The notes under the pieces are model-generated. The model did no database searches and was not told where the DNA came from. It was given only the letters and a program-made list of their open reading frames with translations. The position numbers and the translations under genes are program-made. From assembly GCA_038257155.1 (NCBI GenBank), contig JBBSJP010000098.1, positions 1 through 5,316 on the forward strand: DNA of 5,316 nucleotides. The letters run 5' to 3'. Of the stretch, positions 1 to 5,207 are shown in pieces. The DNA comes from JANJTY01 sp038257155 (GTDB taxonomy: Bacteria; Pseudomonadota; Gammaproteobacteria; Xanthomonadales; Xanthomonadaceae). Every line of letters starts with the position of its first letter. The first letter of the stretch is position 1.

Positions 1-108
1 AGCGTTTTTGCTCGCCGCGAGTAGATCTCCCGACCCGGCTGGTCGCTTGTCCCATCGCGTTTGCGCGCCTGCTGCGCTGGCGTAAGCCCCTCAAGCTCAA
101 GGTAGGCA

Positions 109-925
109 TTGAATTTTTCCGCTGCCAGTTCGGCCCTCCTGGCAATCGCCCTGGCGACCTATGCCCTGTCCATGACGCTGGGTCGTGGCTCCTTCGGCGC
201 GATCAACATGATGCTGCTGTGCGCTGCGTTCGGAGGCGCGGTGCTGTTTGGCCTGATCGAAGACCGACTCCCGTCGCCGCTGGTTCGTCCAGCATTGTTC
301 CGTGATCGCAACATCAGTACCGGCTTCGCCATGAGTGCGCTGGTCACGACCGTGGCCATGACGACACTTGTCGTCGGACCCTTCTACCTCACAGGTGCTC
401 TTGGGCTGAGCCCGGCTTTAATGGGCCTGGTCATGACCGCCGGGCCCTTGGTCGCCGCGTTGGCAGGCGTGCCTGCGGGCCGCGGCGTGGACCGGTACGG
501 TGCGCGGGGCATGGCTGTGGTGGGCGTGGCGGTCATGACGGCCGGTTGTACTGTGCTTGCCGTGCTACCGGTCGCTTGGGGCGTTATCGGCTAAGTGCTG
601 CCACTTGCCACCACGACGGCCGGGTTCGCGATATTCCAAGCTGCGAACAACACGGCCGTCGTGACGGGCGTGGACGCCGGGAACCGCGGCGTCGTATCAG
701 GCCTCCTCACCTTGTCTCGAAATCTTGGCCTGATCACTGGTGCTTCCGCCATGGGCGCGGTTTTTTCGGCTGCAAGTGGAACGACTGATGCCGCTGCCGG
801 CGACGGCGCAGCGATCGCGACTGGCATGCATGACGTTCGCCGTTGCCGCACTTCTGACGGGTATTGCACTTGCGCTCGCCATCGCCGTGGCAAAACAAAA
901 GCTCCCCGTTCAATCCCCTGCATGA
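109..925 (+). pseudogene. Decayed C-terminal half of a DHA2-type MFS drug-efflux transporter
   Basis: Broken remnant of a proton-coupled inner-membrane multidrug exporter of the major facilitator superfamily (EmrB/QacA-like, DHA2 group). Readable homology begins near FSAASSALLAIALATYALSM (from about 114) and covers several hydrophobic segments. It includes the cytoplasmic-loop motif AGVPAGRGVDRYGAR, a motif A-type repeat typical of the second half of MFS proteins, and the family-like stretches FQAANNTAVV and GVVSGLLTLSRNLGLITGAS. Three lesions are visible. About the first half of a usual 450-500-residue protein is absent. TAA at 592-594 replaces what should be a Tyr codon (GVIG-stop-VLPLATTTAGF). 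One extra base near 832 shifts the frame, after which TFAVAALLTGIALALAIAVA is read to TGA at 923-925. About 270 codons remain, so a working pump is very unlikely. The 109 boundary is a TTG chosen only as the start of the open frame. It is convergent with the LysR gene downstream. Confidence 0.88.
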
Positions 926-955
926 GATCGACTGTGTCCACATCCAATCTTTACG

Positions 956-973
956 TTTGCGCGATCGCGCAAA
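956..973. repeat. Perfect 18-bp palindrome TTTGCGCGATCGCGCAAA
   Basis: The 18 bases TTTGCGCGATCGCGCAAA equal their own reverse complement. One mismatch outward (955/974) is followed by one more complementary pair (954/975). The centre contains GCGATCGC. It lies 31 bases past the stop of the MFS remnant. It could be a regulator operator left from a lost neighbour or a 3' hairpin of the old transporter transcript. No T-run follows, so a terminator role is not supported. Confidence 0.7.
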
Positions 974-1030
974 TGCCTGAGTGTCACAAAGCCCTAGAAA
1001 GAAAGGCATGTGGGCAACTCATGCTCGTTT

Positions 1031-1049
1031 CTCCGGCTGATCAGCGGAG
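1031..1049. repeat. Bulged inverted repeat around GCTGATCAGC
   Basis: CTCCG-g-CTGA pairs with TCAG-CGGAG, giving nine base pairs with one unpaired G at 1036. The core GCTGATCAGC (1036-1045) is a perfect 10-bp palindrome. No function can be assigned from sequence. Confidence 0.5.
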
Positions 1050-1066
1050 GGAGCCAAGCCTAAACA

Positions 1067-1079
1067 TGCCTTTGAGGCA
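1067..1079. repeat. Short hairpin TGCCT-TTG-AGGCA
   Basis: A five-base-pair perfect stem with a TTG loop. A related longer-range pairing, ATGCCT (973-978) with AGGCAT (1004-1009), lies just upstream. Too short to call a terminator, and no T-tract follows. Confidence 0.35.
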
Positions 1080-1093
1080 ACATGCGGTTCAAC

Positions 1094-1116
1094 GTCCGCT
1101 TTCTCCGATAGTGGAC
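1094..1116. repeat. GTCCGC-type intergenic palindrome, copy 1
   Basis: GTCCGCT (1094-1100) pairs with AGTGGAC (1110-1116) across a 9-base spacer with one mismatch. The layout GTCCGCTTTC...AGTGGAC resembles a GTCCGCTTTCGACCC..AGCGGAC-type palindrome that I remember as frequent between genes of some proteobacteria (memory, not searched). Two related copies are at 1129-1152 and 5184-5207. Confidence 0.5.
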
Positions 1117-1128
1117 ACGAGTCGCGAC

Positions 1129-1152
1129 GTCAGCCTCCGACCCGAAGCGGAC
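1129..1152. repeat. GTCCGC-type intergenic palindrome, copy 2
   Basis: GTCAGCCTC pairs with GAAGCGGAC across CGACCC, with two mismatches in nine pairs. It matches the copy at 5184-5207 at 19 of 24 positions, including a run of ten identical bases, CCGACCCGA plus the preceding T-C context. It begins 13 bases after copy 1 in the same gap. Confidence 0.55.
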
Positions 1153-1246
1153 CTGCCCTCACCATTACTTATTCCTCAGAGTCTGGCTTTGATCTCGGGA
1201 CGTTCCCTCCGAGGATTGCGGGTCCAGCTGCTTCCGCCACGACAAC

Positions 1247-2131
1247 TCAATGCAGCGCATGCGTCCGCAGCCACGCTGCCACAGCGACTACGCACGGTGA
1301 TGGAGCGCGTGCCGCACTCGTCACGAGGTGGTACGTGTGACCGGGGATGCTGGGTTCGAACGGCTGGGTCAGATGCCCTTCGCACAGTTCGCTGCTGACC
1401 AGTGCCTGGCTGAGCATCGCCACGCCTTGTCCGGCCACGGCGGCTTGGATCGCAAGACTCTCATCGGATAGGCGGAGCATTCGCGCGGACGCAGGCCATG
1501 GAAGGGCCGCCATCGAGAACCAGCGTTCCCAAGTCGGATTGTCAGGATGCGCATGCTTCCAATCGAACTCTATCAACGGCACGCGCGCCAGGTCGGTTGT
1601 GCTCGCGACGGCAAGGAGTGGGTTTGCCATTGGCGCAAAGCGATCCGTGAACAATGGCTCGGCTATCAGCTCGGGGTAGGGCCCGCGGCCATAACGGATC
1701 GCAAAATCCACCGCGTTCGAGCGCAGGTCGATCGCCTCGTCGGACGCATGCAACTGCAGATCGATTTCCGGATGCGTGTTGCGGAAGTCAGTAAGGCGCG
1801 GCAGCAACCATTTTGCGGTGAACGCGCGGGTCGCCGAGATCGTGACGCGCGGGCGGACGTCCGGCGCGCTCAGGCGCTGGAGCGTTGCCCCTATCGCATC
1901 GAAACTCTCGCGCAGCACAGGGAGCAGCTCGCGTCCGGCTTGTGTCAGCACCACCTTCCTGACCTGCCTGTCGAACAGCAGAACGCCGATCTGCTCCTCC
2001 AGTGAGCGGATCTGATGACTGATTGCAGTCGGCGTTACTCCCAGTTCCTCAGCCGCGAGCTTGAAGCTGCCCAAGCGGGCTGCGGTTTCGAAGCTACGCA
2101 GTGCGGACAGTGGCAGTGATCGGCGGCGCAT
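1247..2131 (-). CDS. LysR-family transcriptional regulator (GcvA-like)
   Basis: DNA-binding transcription regulator of the LysR type, 294 residues from the chosen start, the normal family length. Residues about 6-64 form the winged helix-turn-helix (LPLSALRSFETAARLGSFK, then LAAEELGVTPTAISHQIRSL). They are followed by the linker helix and a periplasmic-binding-protein-like effector domain (about 94-290), with GcvA-like pieces such as AVDFAIRYGRG and FAPMANPLL. The ATG at 2131 (MRRRSLPLSALRSFE) fits the usual GcvA-like N-terminus. The alternative ATG at 2152 adds seven residues and would place the T-N11-A dyad inside the gene; neither start has a strong ribosome site. The gene diverges from the Rid-OYE-GNAT set, the standard LysR arrangement, so it probably controls that set and itself. 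The effector is unknown. Confidence 0.93.
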   Translation of the reverse strand: MRRRSLPLSALRSFETAARLGSFKLAAEELGVTPTAISHQIRSLEEQIGVLLFDRQVRKVVLTQAGRELLPVLRESFDAIGATLQRLSAPDVRPRVTISATRAFTAKWLLPRLTDFRNTHPEIDLQLHASDEAIDLRSNAVDFAIRYGRGPYPELIAEPLFTDRFAPMANPLLAVASTTDLARVPLIEFDWKHAHPDNPTWERWFSMAALPWPASARMLRLSDESLAIQAAVAGQGVAMLSQALVSSELCEGHLTQPFEPSIPGHTYHLVTSAARAPSPCVVAVAAWLRTHALH

Positions 2132-2138
2132 GGTGAGG

Positions 2139-2151
2139 TGAAATAGTTTCA
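2139..2151. promoter_or_regulatory. Putative LysR operator, T-N11-A dyad
   Basis: TGAAA-TAG-TTTCA is a perfect 5-bp inverted repeat that fits the LysR box T-N11-A exactly. It overlaps a second dyad, AATAG-N6-CTATT (2142-2157). It lies immediately upstream of the preferred LysR start (2131) and about 90-100 bases before the Rid start, where a LysR recognition site is expected. Assignment to this particular regulator is inference. Confidence 0.55.
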
Positions 2152-2164
2152 TCTATTGCGTGAA

Positions 2165-2176
2165 AAATGAGCATTT
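2165..2176. promoter_or_regulatory. Second dyad in the divergent control region
   Basis: AAATG-AG-CATTT is a 5-bp perfect inverted repeat located 26 bases (centre to centre) from the T-N11-A site. LysR tetramers usually contact a recognition site and a weaker activation site nearer the -35 element, so this could be the activation site. The sequence is not the same as the first dyad, which weakens that reading. Confidence 0.3.
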
Positions 2177-2201
2177 GTCGCGTCCTTCTCGGCGCCATTA
2201 T
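2175..2201 (+). promoter_or_regulatory. Possible sigma-70-type promoter for the Rid-OYE-GNAT set
   Basis: TTGTCG (2175-2180) and CATTAT (2196-2201) each match four of six consensus positions, with a short 15-base spacer. A weak, activator-dependent promoter would suit a LysR target. The -35-like element abuts the second dyad. Suggested by position more than by sequence quality. Confidence 0.25.
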
Positions 2202-2242
2202 TGTGTCGAAGTGGCGATGTGCCCAAACACTGGACGACCGAT

Positions 2243-2656
2243 ATGAATGAGAATGGTACACCCATGCTCGAGCGTGTAATTACCCGACCCGACCCCTATG
2301 AGCCCTTCCTGCTGTCGCAGGGGATCCGCTTTGGCGACCTGCTGTTCATTTCAGGCCAGGCCGGGGCAGGCGAAGACGGGCGGATCGTCGCGGGTGGGTT
2401 TCGTGCGCAGGGTGAGCAGGCGTTCGCCAATCTGAAACGTGCGCTCGAGGCCGGTGGCTCCAGCCTCCAGGACGTCATCAAAGTGACCATTTTCGTGACG
2501 GATATGGGGCAATTCGATGACGTGGTGGCGTTGCGACGGCAGTTCTTTTCAGCGCCGTACCCTGCCGACACGATCGCGCAGATCCAGGCCCTCTACACGC
2601 CGGCAGCGATGATCGAAATCGAGGCGATCGCCGCTGTCCGTCCGAGAGGGCAGTGA
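2243..2656 (+). CDS. Rid-family (YjgF/YER057c/UK114) protein, non-canonical active site
   Basis: A small cytosolic protein of the Rid family, whose best-known member, RidA, hydrolyses reactive enamines/imines to protect PLP enzymes. From ATG 2243 it has 137 residues; ATG 2264 (MLERVITRP) would give 130. Both have weak ribosome sites, and a TTG further upstream at 2201 is unlikely. Family marks include SQGIRFGDLLFISGQAG, QGEQAFANLKRALEAGG, VIKVTIFVTDM and the C-terminal IEIEAIA with its conserved Glu. By hand alignment to E. coli RidA, the substrate-binding Arg105 (PARS) is Asp here (YPADT), and Tyr17 is replaced by Leu (FLLSQG). Rid subfamilies lacking this Arg are not expected to be imine hydrolases, so the symbol ridA is withheld. 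The gene is followed after one base by the OYE gene and is surely co-transcribed with it. Confidence 0.9.
   Translation: MNENGTPMLERVITRPDPYEPFLLSQGIRFGDLLFISGQAGAGEDGRIVAGGFRAQGEQAFANLKRALEAGGSSLQDVIKVTIFVTDMGQFDDVVALRRQFFSAPYPADTIAQIQALYTPAAMIEIEAIAAVRPRGQ
2644..2650 (+). promoter_or_regulatory. Ribosome binding site of the OYE gene
   Basis: GAGAGGG lies seven bases before the ATG at 2658, inside the last codons of the Rid gene. It fixes the OYE start and suggests translational coupling, since the Rid stop codon (2654-2656) is one base from the ATG. Confidence 0.7.
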
Positions 2657-2657
2657 C

Positions 2658-3803
2658 ATGCCGGCCGGCATCCTGCAACGACCCAACGCCGTGGAAGCGA
2701 GTCTGTTCGCGCCGCTCAAGCTGGGTAAGCACGTGCTTCGCAACCGGCTCGCAATGGCACCGATGACACGGGTCAGCGCGACCGCAGACGGCCTGGCGAC
2801 GTCGACGATGGCGTCCTATTACGCTGCCTTTGCAGCCGGGGGCTTTGCCCTGGTGGTGACCGAGGGCGTGTATACCGACACGGCCTATTCCCAGGGATAC
2901 CTGTTCCAGCCCGGCTTGACGAGTTCGCTTCAGCGCGACGCCTGGCGCGTCGTCGTGGACGGCGTGCATGACCACGGAACCTGCATCGTCGCGCAACTGA
3001 TGCATGCGGGGGCGTTGTCGCAGGGCAATCCTTTCCGCCGGGACACAAAGGGGCCCTCTGCCGTGCAGCCCAAGGGTCAACAGATGTCCTTCTATCGGGG
3101 CGACGGGCCGTATCGGTTGCCGAAGCCGATGTCGCTCGTTGAGATCCGGGAGGTGGTAAGCGGATTCGCCGAGGCCGCTGCTCTCGCGAAAGCAGCCGGC
3201 TTCGATGGCGTGGAGATCCACGGCGCGAACGGGTATCTGCTGGATCAATTCCTCACCGGCCATAGCAATGTTCGAGATGACGAGTACGGCGGTGCCTTGG
3301 AGGGACGTCTCAGGCTCATCGTCGAAGTCATCGACGCAACGAGGCGCGCTGTGGGCGCGGATTTCCTGGTGGGGCTGCGGATCTCGCAGGGCAAGGTGAA
3401 CGATTTCATGCACCGGTGGGCTGGAGGCGAGGCCGACGCGGAGTTGATCCTCCGCACGCTGGGGCAGCAGCCCATCGACTACCTGCATACGACCGAGTTT
3501 GAGGCGTGGCAGCCCGCGTTCGGCGAACGGGGTCCCAGCCTGGCTGCATTTGCGCGCAGGTATGTCTCGGTACCCGTACTCGCCAACGGCTCGTTGCACG
3601 ATCCGGAGCGCGCCGCTGCACTACTGGATGGAGGCGAAGCCGACATGGTGTCGCTGGGCCGGGGCGCGCTAACCCATCCGGATTGGCCGGACCGGGTTCG
3701 CGCTGGTACGCCCCTGGATACCTTCGACGGTCGGATACTTGCGCCAATAGCGGACCTGGCGAATGCTGATCGCCCGCCGACGCCCCTTCGGGGCGCGGCT
3801 TGA
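2658..3803 (+). CDS. Old Yellow Enzyme-type NADH:flavin oxidoreductase
   Basis: A cytosolic FMN-dependent ene-reductase of the Old Yellow Enzyme family, 381 residues, forming a single TIM-barrel domain. Members take hydride from NAD(P)H and reduce activated C=C bonds (enones, maleimides) or nitro groups and nitrate esters. Key residues are visible: Thr37 in APMTR (flavin-tuning Thr of classical OYEs, where the YqjM class has Cys), Gln113 and His116 in AQLMHAG, and His188-x-x-Asn191-x-Tyr193 in HGANGYLLDQFL. That last motif matches the substrate-binding His/Asn pair and the Tyr proton donor of yeast OYE1. Also present are RDDEYGG (207-212), Arg241, and the FMN-phosphate loop region LANGS/SLGRG (308-336). 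There is no C-terminal FeS/FAD part, so it is not a 2,4-dienoyl-CoA reductase-type fusion. It is second in the apparent three-gene operon. The classical OYE assignment is firm; the physiological substrate is unknown. Confidence 0.95.
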   Translation: MPAGILQRPNAVEASLFAPLKLGKHVLRNRLAMAPMTRVSATADGLATSTMASYYAAFAAGGFALVVTEGVYTDTAYSQGYLFQPGLTSSLQRDAWRVVVDGVHDHGTCIVAQLMHAGALSQGNPFRRDTKGPSAVQPKGQQMSFYRGDGPYRLPKPMSLVEIREVVSGFAEAAALAKAAGFDGVEIHGANGYLLDQFLTGHSNVRDDEYGGALEGRLRLIVEVIDATRRAVGADFLVGLRISQGKVNDFMHRWAGGEADAELILRTLGQQPIDYLHTTEFEAWQPAFGERGPSLAAFARRYVSVPVLANGSLHDPERAAALLDGGEADMVSLGRGALTHPDWPDRVRAGTPLDTFDGRILAPIADLANADRPPTPLRGAA

Positions 3804-3809
3804 CTCATC

Positions 3810-3816
3810 AGGTGAT
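3810..3816 (+). promoter_or_regulatory. Ribosome binding site of the GNAT gene
   Basis: AGGTGAT lies eight bases before the ATG at 3825 and supports that start. It falls within the 21-base gap after the OYE stop, so no separate promoter fits between the two genes. Confidence 0.5.
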
Positions 3817-3824
3817 AGGCGGTC

Positions 3825-4256
3825 ATGAAAGAGCTTCGTGTCACGACGGAAAAGGCGGAGCTGGATATCCCGCTGATCCATCAAGTCCTCTCTGAGCAGA
3901 CCACCTGGGCCAAAGGCATTCCACTTGCGGTGGTTCAAAGGTCAATTGAGCATTCGCTCTGCTTTGGCGGTTTCCTTGGTGGTAGTCAAGTGGCATTTGC
4001 CCGCGTCATCTCCGACTACGCAACTTTTGCCAACGTCGTAGACGTATTCGTGCTCCCCGAACATCGCGGCAAGGGTTACAGCAAGGCGCTCATGTCGGCT
4101 GTGCTTGCACATCCCCAGCTTCAAGGGCTACGCCGCATGATGCTGGCCACAGCGGACGCGCATGGACTGTACGCTCAGTACGGGTTCACGGCTCCCCTGT
4201 GCCCACATTCGCTCATGGAGCGTTACTTCCCGGACATCTATGCACCCGCCCCCTGA
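3825..4256 (+). CDS. GNAT-family N-acetyltransferase
   Basis: A 143-residue single-domain acetyltransferase of the Gcn5-related superfamily, which transfers an acetyl group from acetyl-CoA to an amine on a small molecule or protein. The core strand and loop VVDVFVLPEHRGKGYSKALM (71-90) carries the acetyl-CoA pyrophosphate-binding motif Arg81-Gly-Lys-Gly84-Tyr-Ser. The C-terminal LATADAHGLYAQYGF (107-121) has the usual Tyr (Tyr116) that often acts as general acid. The length is typical of compact GNATs. It starts 21 bases after the OYE gene with its own ribosome site, so it is probably the third gene of the operon, although GNATs are common passengers and a functional link is not shown. It is convergent with the methyltransferase. 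The substrate cannot be inferred. Confidence 0.92.
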   Translation: MKELRVTTEKAELDIPLIHQVLSEQTTWAKGIPLAVVQRSIEHSLCFGGFLGGSQVAFARVISDYATFANVVDVFVLPEHRGKGYSKALMSAVLAHPQLQGLRRMMLATADAHGLYAQYGFTAPLCPHSLMERYFPDIYAPAP

Positions 4257-4276
4257 CAAATCACTCCAGCCGAACC

Positions 4277-4294
4277 CGCTTCATTCGCTTCATT
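4277..4294. repeat. Tandem duplication of CGCTTCATT
   Basis: Two adjacent identical 9-base units, CGCTTCATT, in the 135-bp gap between the convergent GNAT and methyltransferase genes. Probably a local slippage duplication. The same gap has a short CCAC-TCG-GTGG hairpin (4381-4391) touching the methyltransferase stop, but no T-run, so no convincing bidirectional terminator. Confidence 0.45.
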
Positions 4295-4391
4295 GAAAGG
4301 CGTTGCTGGTGTTGCTCCTTCGAATCCCGGCTCGCATGTTGCGGGTTGGCTCAATTCAAGCGTGAGGGCGCGTGGCCTGACCACTCGGTGG

Positions 4392-5024
4392 CTATTCCGG
4401 CTTCATCGCCACGACGAAACCAAGCGTCCGACCCGCCCCTACGTCCGGCTGCGAAAGATTGATAAATCCGGCTTGACGAATATCTTCGACGAGGTCGCGC
4501 CTAGATAGCAGGCTGACCACCGACGGCGCCTTTCCGAGCCAGCGCATCACGCTCAGCAGCGGGCGGAAAGGGATGCGCGAGTCGCCGAGGCAGACGGTCG
4601 ACGAAACGAAGAAGCCACCCGGCTTGAGCAGCCGGTGGATGCGCTGCAGCGCGGCGGACCGGTCTGCCAACAGGTGCAGCACACTGTACGCGCAGACGCC
4701 ATCGAGCTGACCGTCGGTGAATGCGTTGAAGCTGTCATCGAACGGACCCGCGTGAAAGTGCGCATTTCCCACCTGTTGAGCACGCGCCTTGGCGTTGGCG
4801 ATGCGGACCATTTCGCTCGAGAAGTCGAGCCCGTGTACCTCGGCGGCGCCGGGCGCGAGCCGCAGTGCCAGCGAGCCGGTACCACAGCCGATGTCGAGCA
4901 CGACGGACTGTGGGGTGATCAACGCCCTGGTGACCTCGATCTTGCGTTCGAAGGCATCCGGATTCGCCACGGGCTGACGCGCGTATCGTTCCGCCATGCG
5001 GTTCCAGAATCCGGCGTCGTCCAT
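4392..5024 (-). CDS. Class I SAM-dependent methyltransferase
   Basis: A cytosolic Rossmann-fold methyltransferase (Methyltransf_11/25-like), 210 residues. Motif I is VVLDIGCGTG (41-50), the SAM-binding glycine loop. The acidic residue after strand 2 is Asp67 in VHGLDFSSEM. The strand-4 region is LDGVCAYSVLHLL (107-119), and the post-strand motif is LLKPGGFFVSS (132-142). Its N-terminus, FWNRMAERYARQPVANPDAF, resembles that of many small-molecule methyltransferases. The start at 5024 is chosen because AGGAG stands six bases upstream. The open frame continues to 5141, but those 39 extra residues (Arg/Gln-rich) look non-coding. It is transcribed alone, convergent with the GNAT gene. The methyl acceptor is unknown; the sequence has no ubiquinone- or arsenite-specific marks that I recognise. 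Confidence 0.93.
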   Translation of the reverse strand: MDDAGFWNRMAERYARQPVANPDAFERKIEVTRALITPQSVVLDIGCGTGSLALRLAPGAAEVHGLDFSSEMVRIANAKARAQQVGNAHFHAGPFDDSFNAFTDGQLDGVCAYSVLHLLADRSAALQRIHRLLKPGGFFVSSTVCLGDSRIPFRPLLSVMRWLGKAPSVVSLLSRRDLVEDIRQAGFINLSQPDVGAGRTLGFVVAMKPE

Positions 5025-5029
5025 CGGTG

Positions 5030-5035
5030 ACTCCT
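5030..5035 (-). promoter_or_regulatory. Ribosome binding site of the methyltransferase gene
   Basis: AGGAGT on the minus strand (ACTCCT as written) sits about six bases before the ATG at 5024. It is the strongest ribosome site in the window and decides the start over the longer open frame. Confidence 0.75.
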
Positions 5036-5102
5036 GTGGGGTCCTTTGCGGCGCCAAGAATCGCACGTGCCGAGACGATTGAAGAGCACATGCGACGCCG
5101 AG

Positions 5103-5112
5103 GGTTCGAACC
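5103..5112. repeat. 10-bp palindrome GGTTCGAACC upstream of the methyltransferase
   Basis: A perfect 10-base palindrome about 80 bases before the methyltransferase start, a reasonable place for an operator. It resembles a tRNA T-arm, but no tRNA can be folded around it. Confidence 0.3.
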
Positions 5113-5183
5113 TGTTGCAGTTGGCGTATCGAGGCGCGCAAGGAACGTGGTCGAAGAGGGAGTGGGGTGGAGTTCTATCGAGT

Positions 5184-5207
5184 TGCCGCTTCCGACCCGA
5201 GGCGGAC
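5184..5207. repeat. GTCCGC-type intergenic palindrome, copy 3
   Basis: TGCCGCTTC pairs with GAGGCGGAC across CGACCC with a few mismatches. It shares 19 of 24 bases with the copy at 1129-1152. A half-site, GTCCGCTTCC, recurs at 5291-5300 near the window edge. It lies in the gene-free stretch 5142-5316, which otherwise shows no coding region. Confidence 0.5.

Larger units (their letters stand above)
926..1246. other. Non-coding stretch rich in inverted repeats
   Basis: This 321-bp gap lies between the MFS remnant and the 3' end of the convergent LysR gene. The + frame stays open here by chance, but its translation is Arg/Ser/Cys-rich and resembles no protein I recognise, so I see no gene. It holds at least five dyads: a perfect 18-bp palindrome (956-973), a bulged 9-bp dyad (1031-1049), a short TGCCT-TTG-AGGCA hairpin (1067-1079), and two GTCCGC-type imperfect palindromes (1094-1116 and 1129-1152). 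None is followed by a T-run on either strand, so no classical Rho-independent terminator is evident. Confidence 0.6.

Noticed and set aside
592..597. TAA-GTG as a recoding or reinitiation site in the transporter
   Set aside because: A second frameshift and the missing N-terminal half make simple pseudogene decay the better explanation.
595..1398. Forward open frame of 267 codons following the MFS stop codon
   Set aside because: Only its first ~79 codons continue the transporter; after the frameshift near 832 the text is Arg/Cys/Ser-rich, and it then runs antisense into the LysR gene.
2201..2242. TTG start giving a 151-residue Rid protein
   Set aside because: No ribosome site is evident, and the extra residues (MCRSGDVPKHWTTD) are unlike the family N-terminus; this stretch also overlaps the likely promoter.
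2478..3599. Long minus-strand open frame (373 codons) opposite the Rid and OYE genes
   Set aside because: It is the antisense shadow of two firmly recognised genes in high-GC DNA; its translation is His/Arg/Gln-rich with no recognisable domain.
3781..3795. CGCCCC-TTC-GGGGCG hairpin at the end of the OYE gene as a terminator
   Set aside because: It lies inside the coding region and has no T-run after it; the GNAT gene follows closely, so it is at most a weak attenuating hairpin.
4635..5030. Forward open frame of 131 codons opposite the methyltransferase
   Set aside because: Antisense shadow of a gene with clear SAM-binding motifs.
5095..5125. tRNA T-arm-like GGTTCGAACC
   Set aside because: No acceptor stem, anticodon arm or D-arm can be placed around it on either strand.
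5025..5141. N-terminal extension of the methyltransferase
   Set aside because: The strong AGGAG site directly before the ATG at 5024 and the atypical composition of the extra 39 residues favour the shorter protein.
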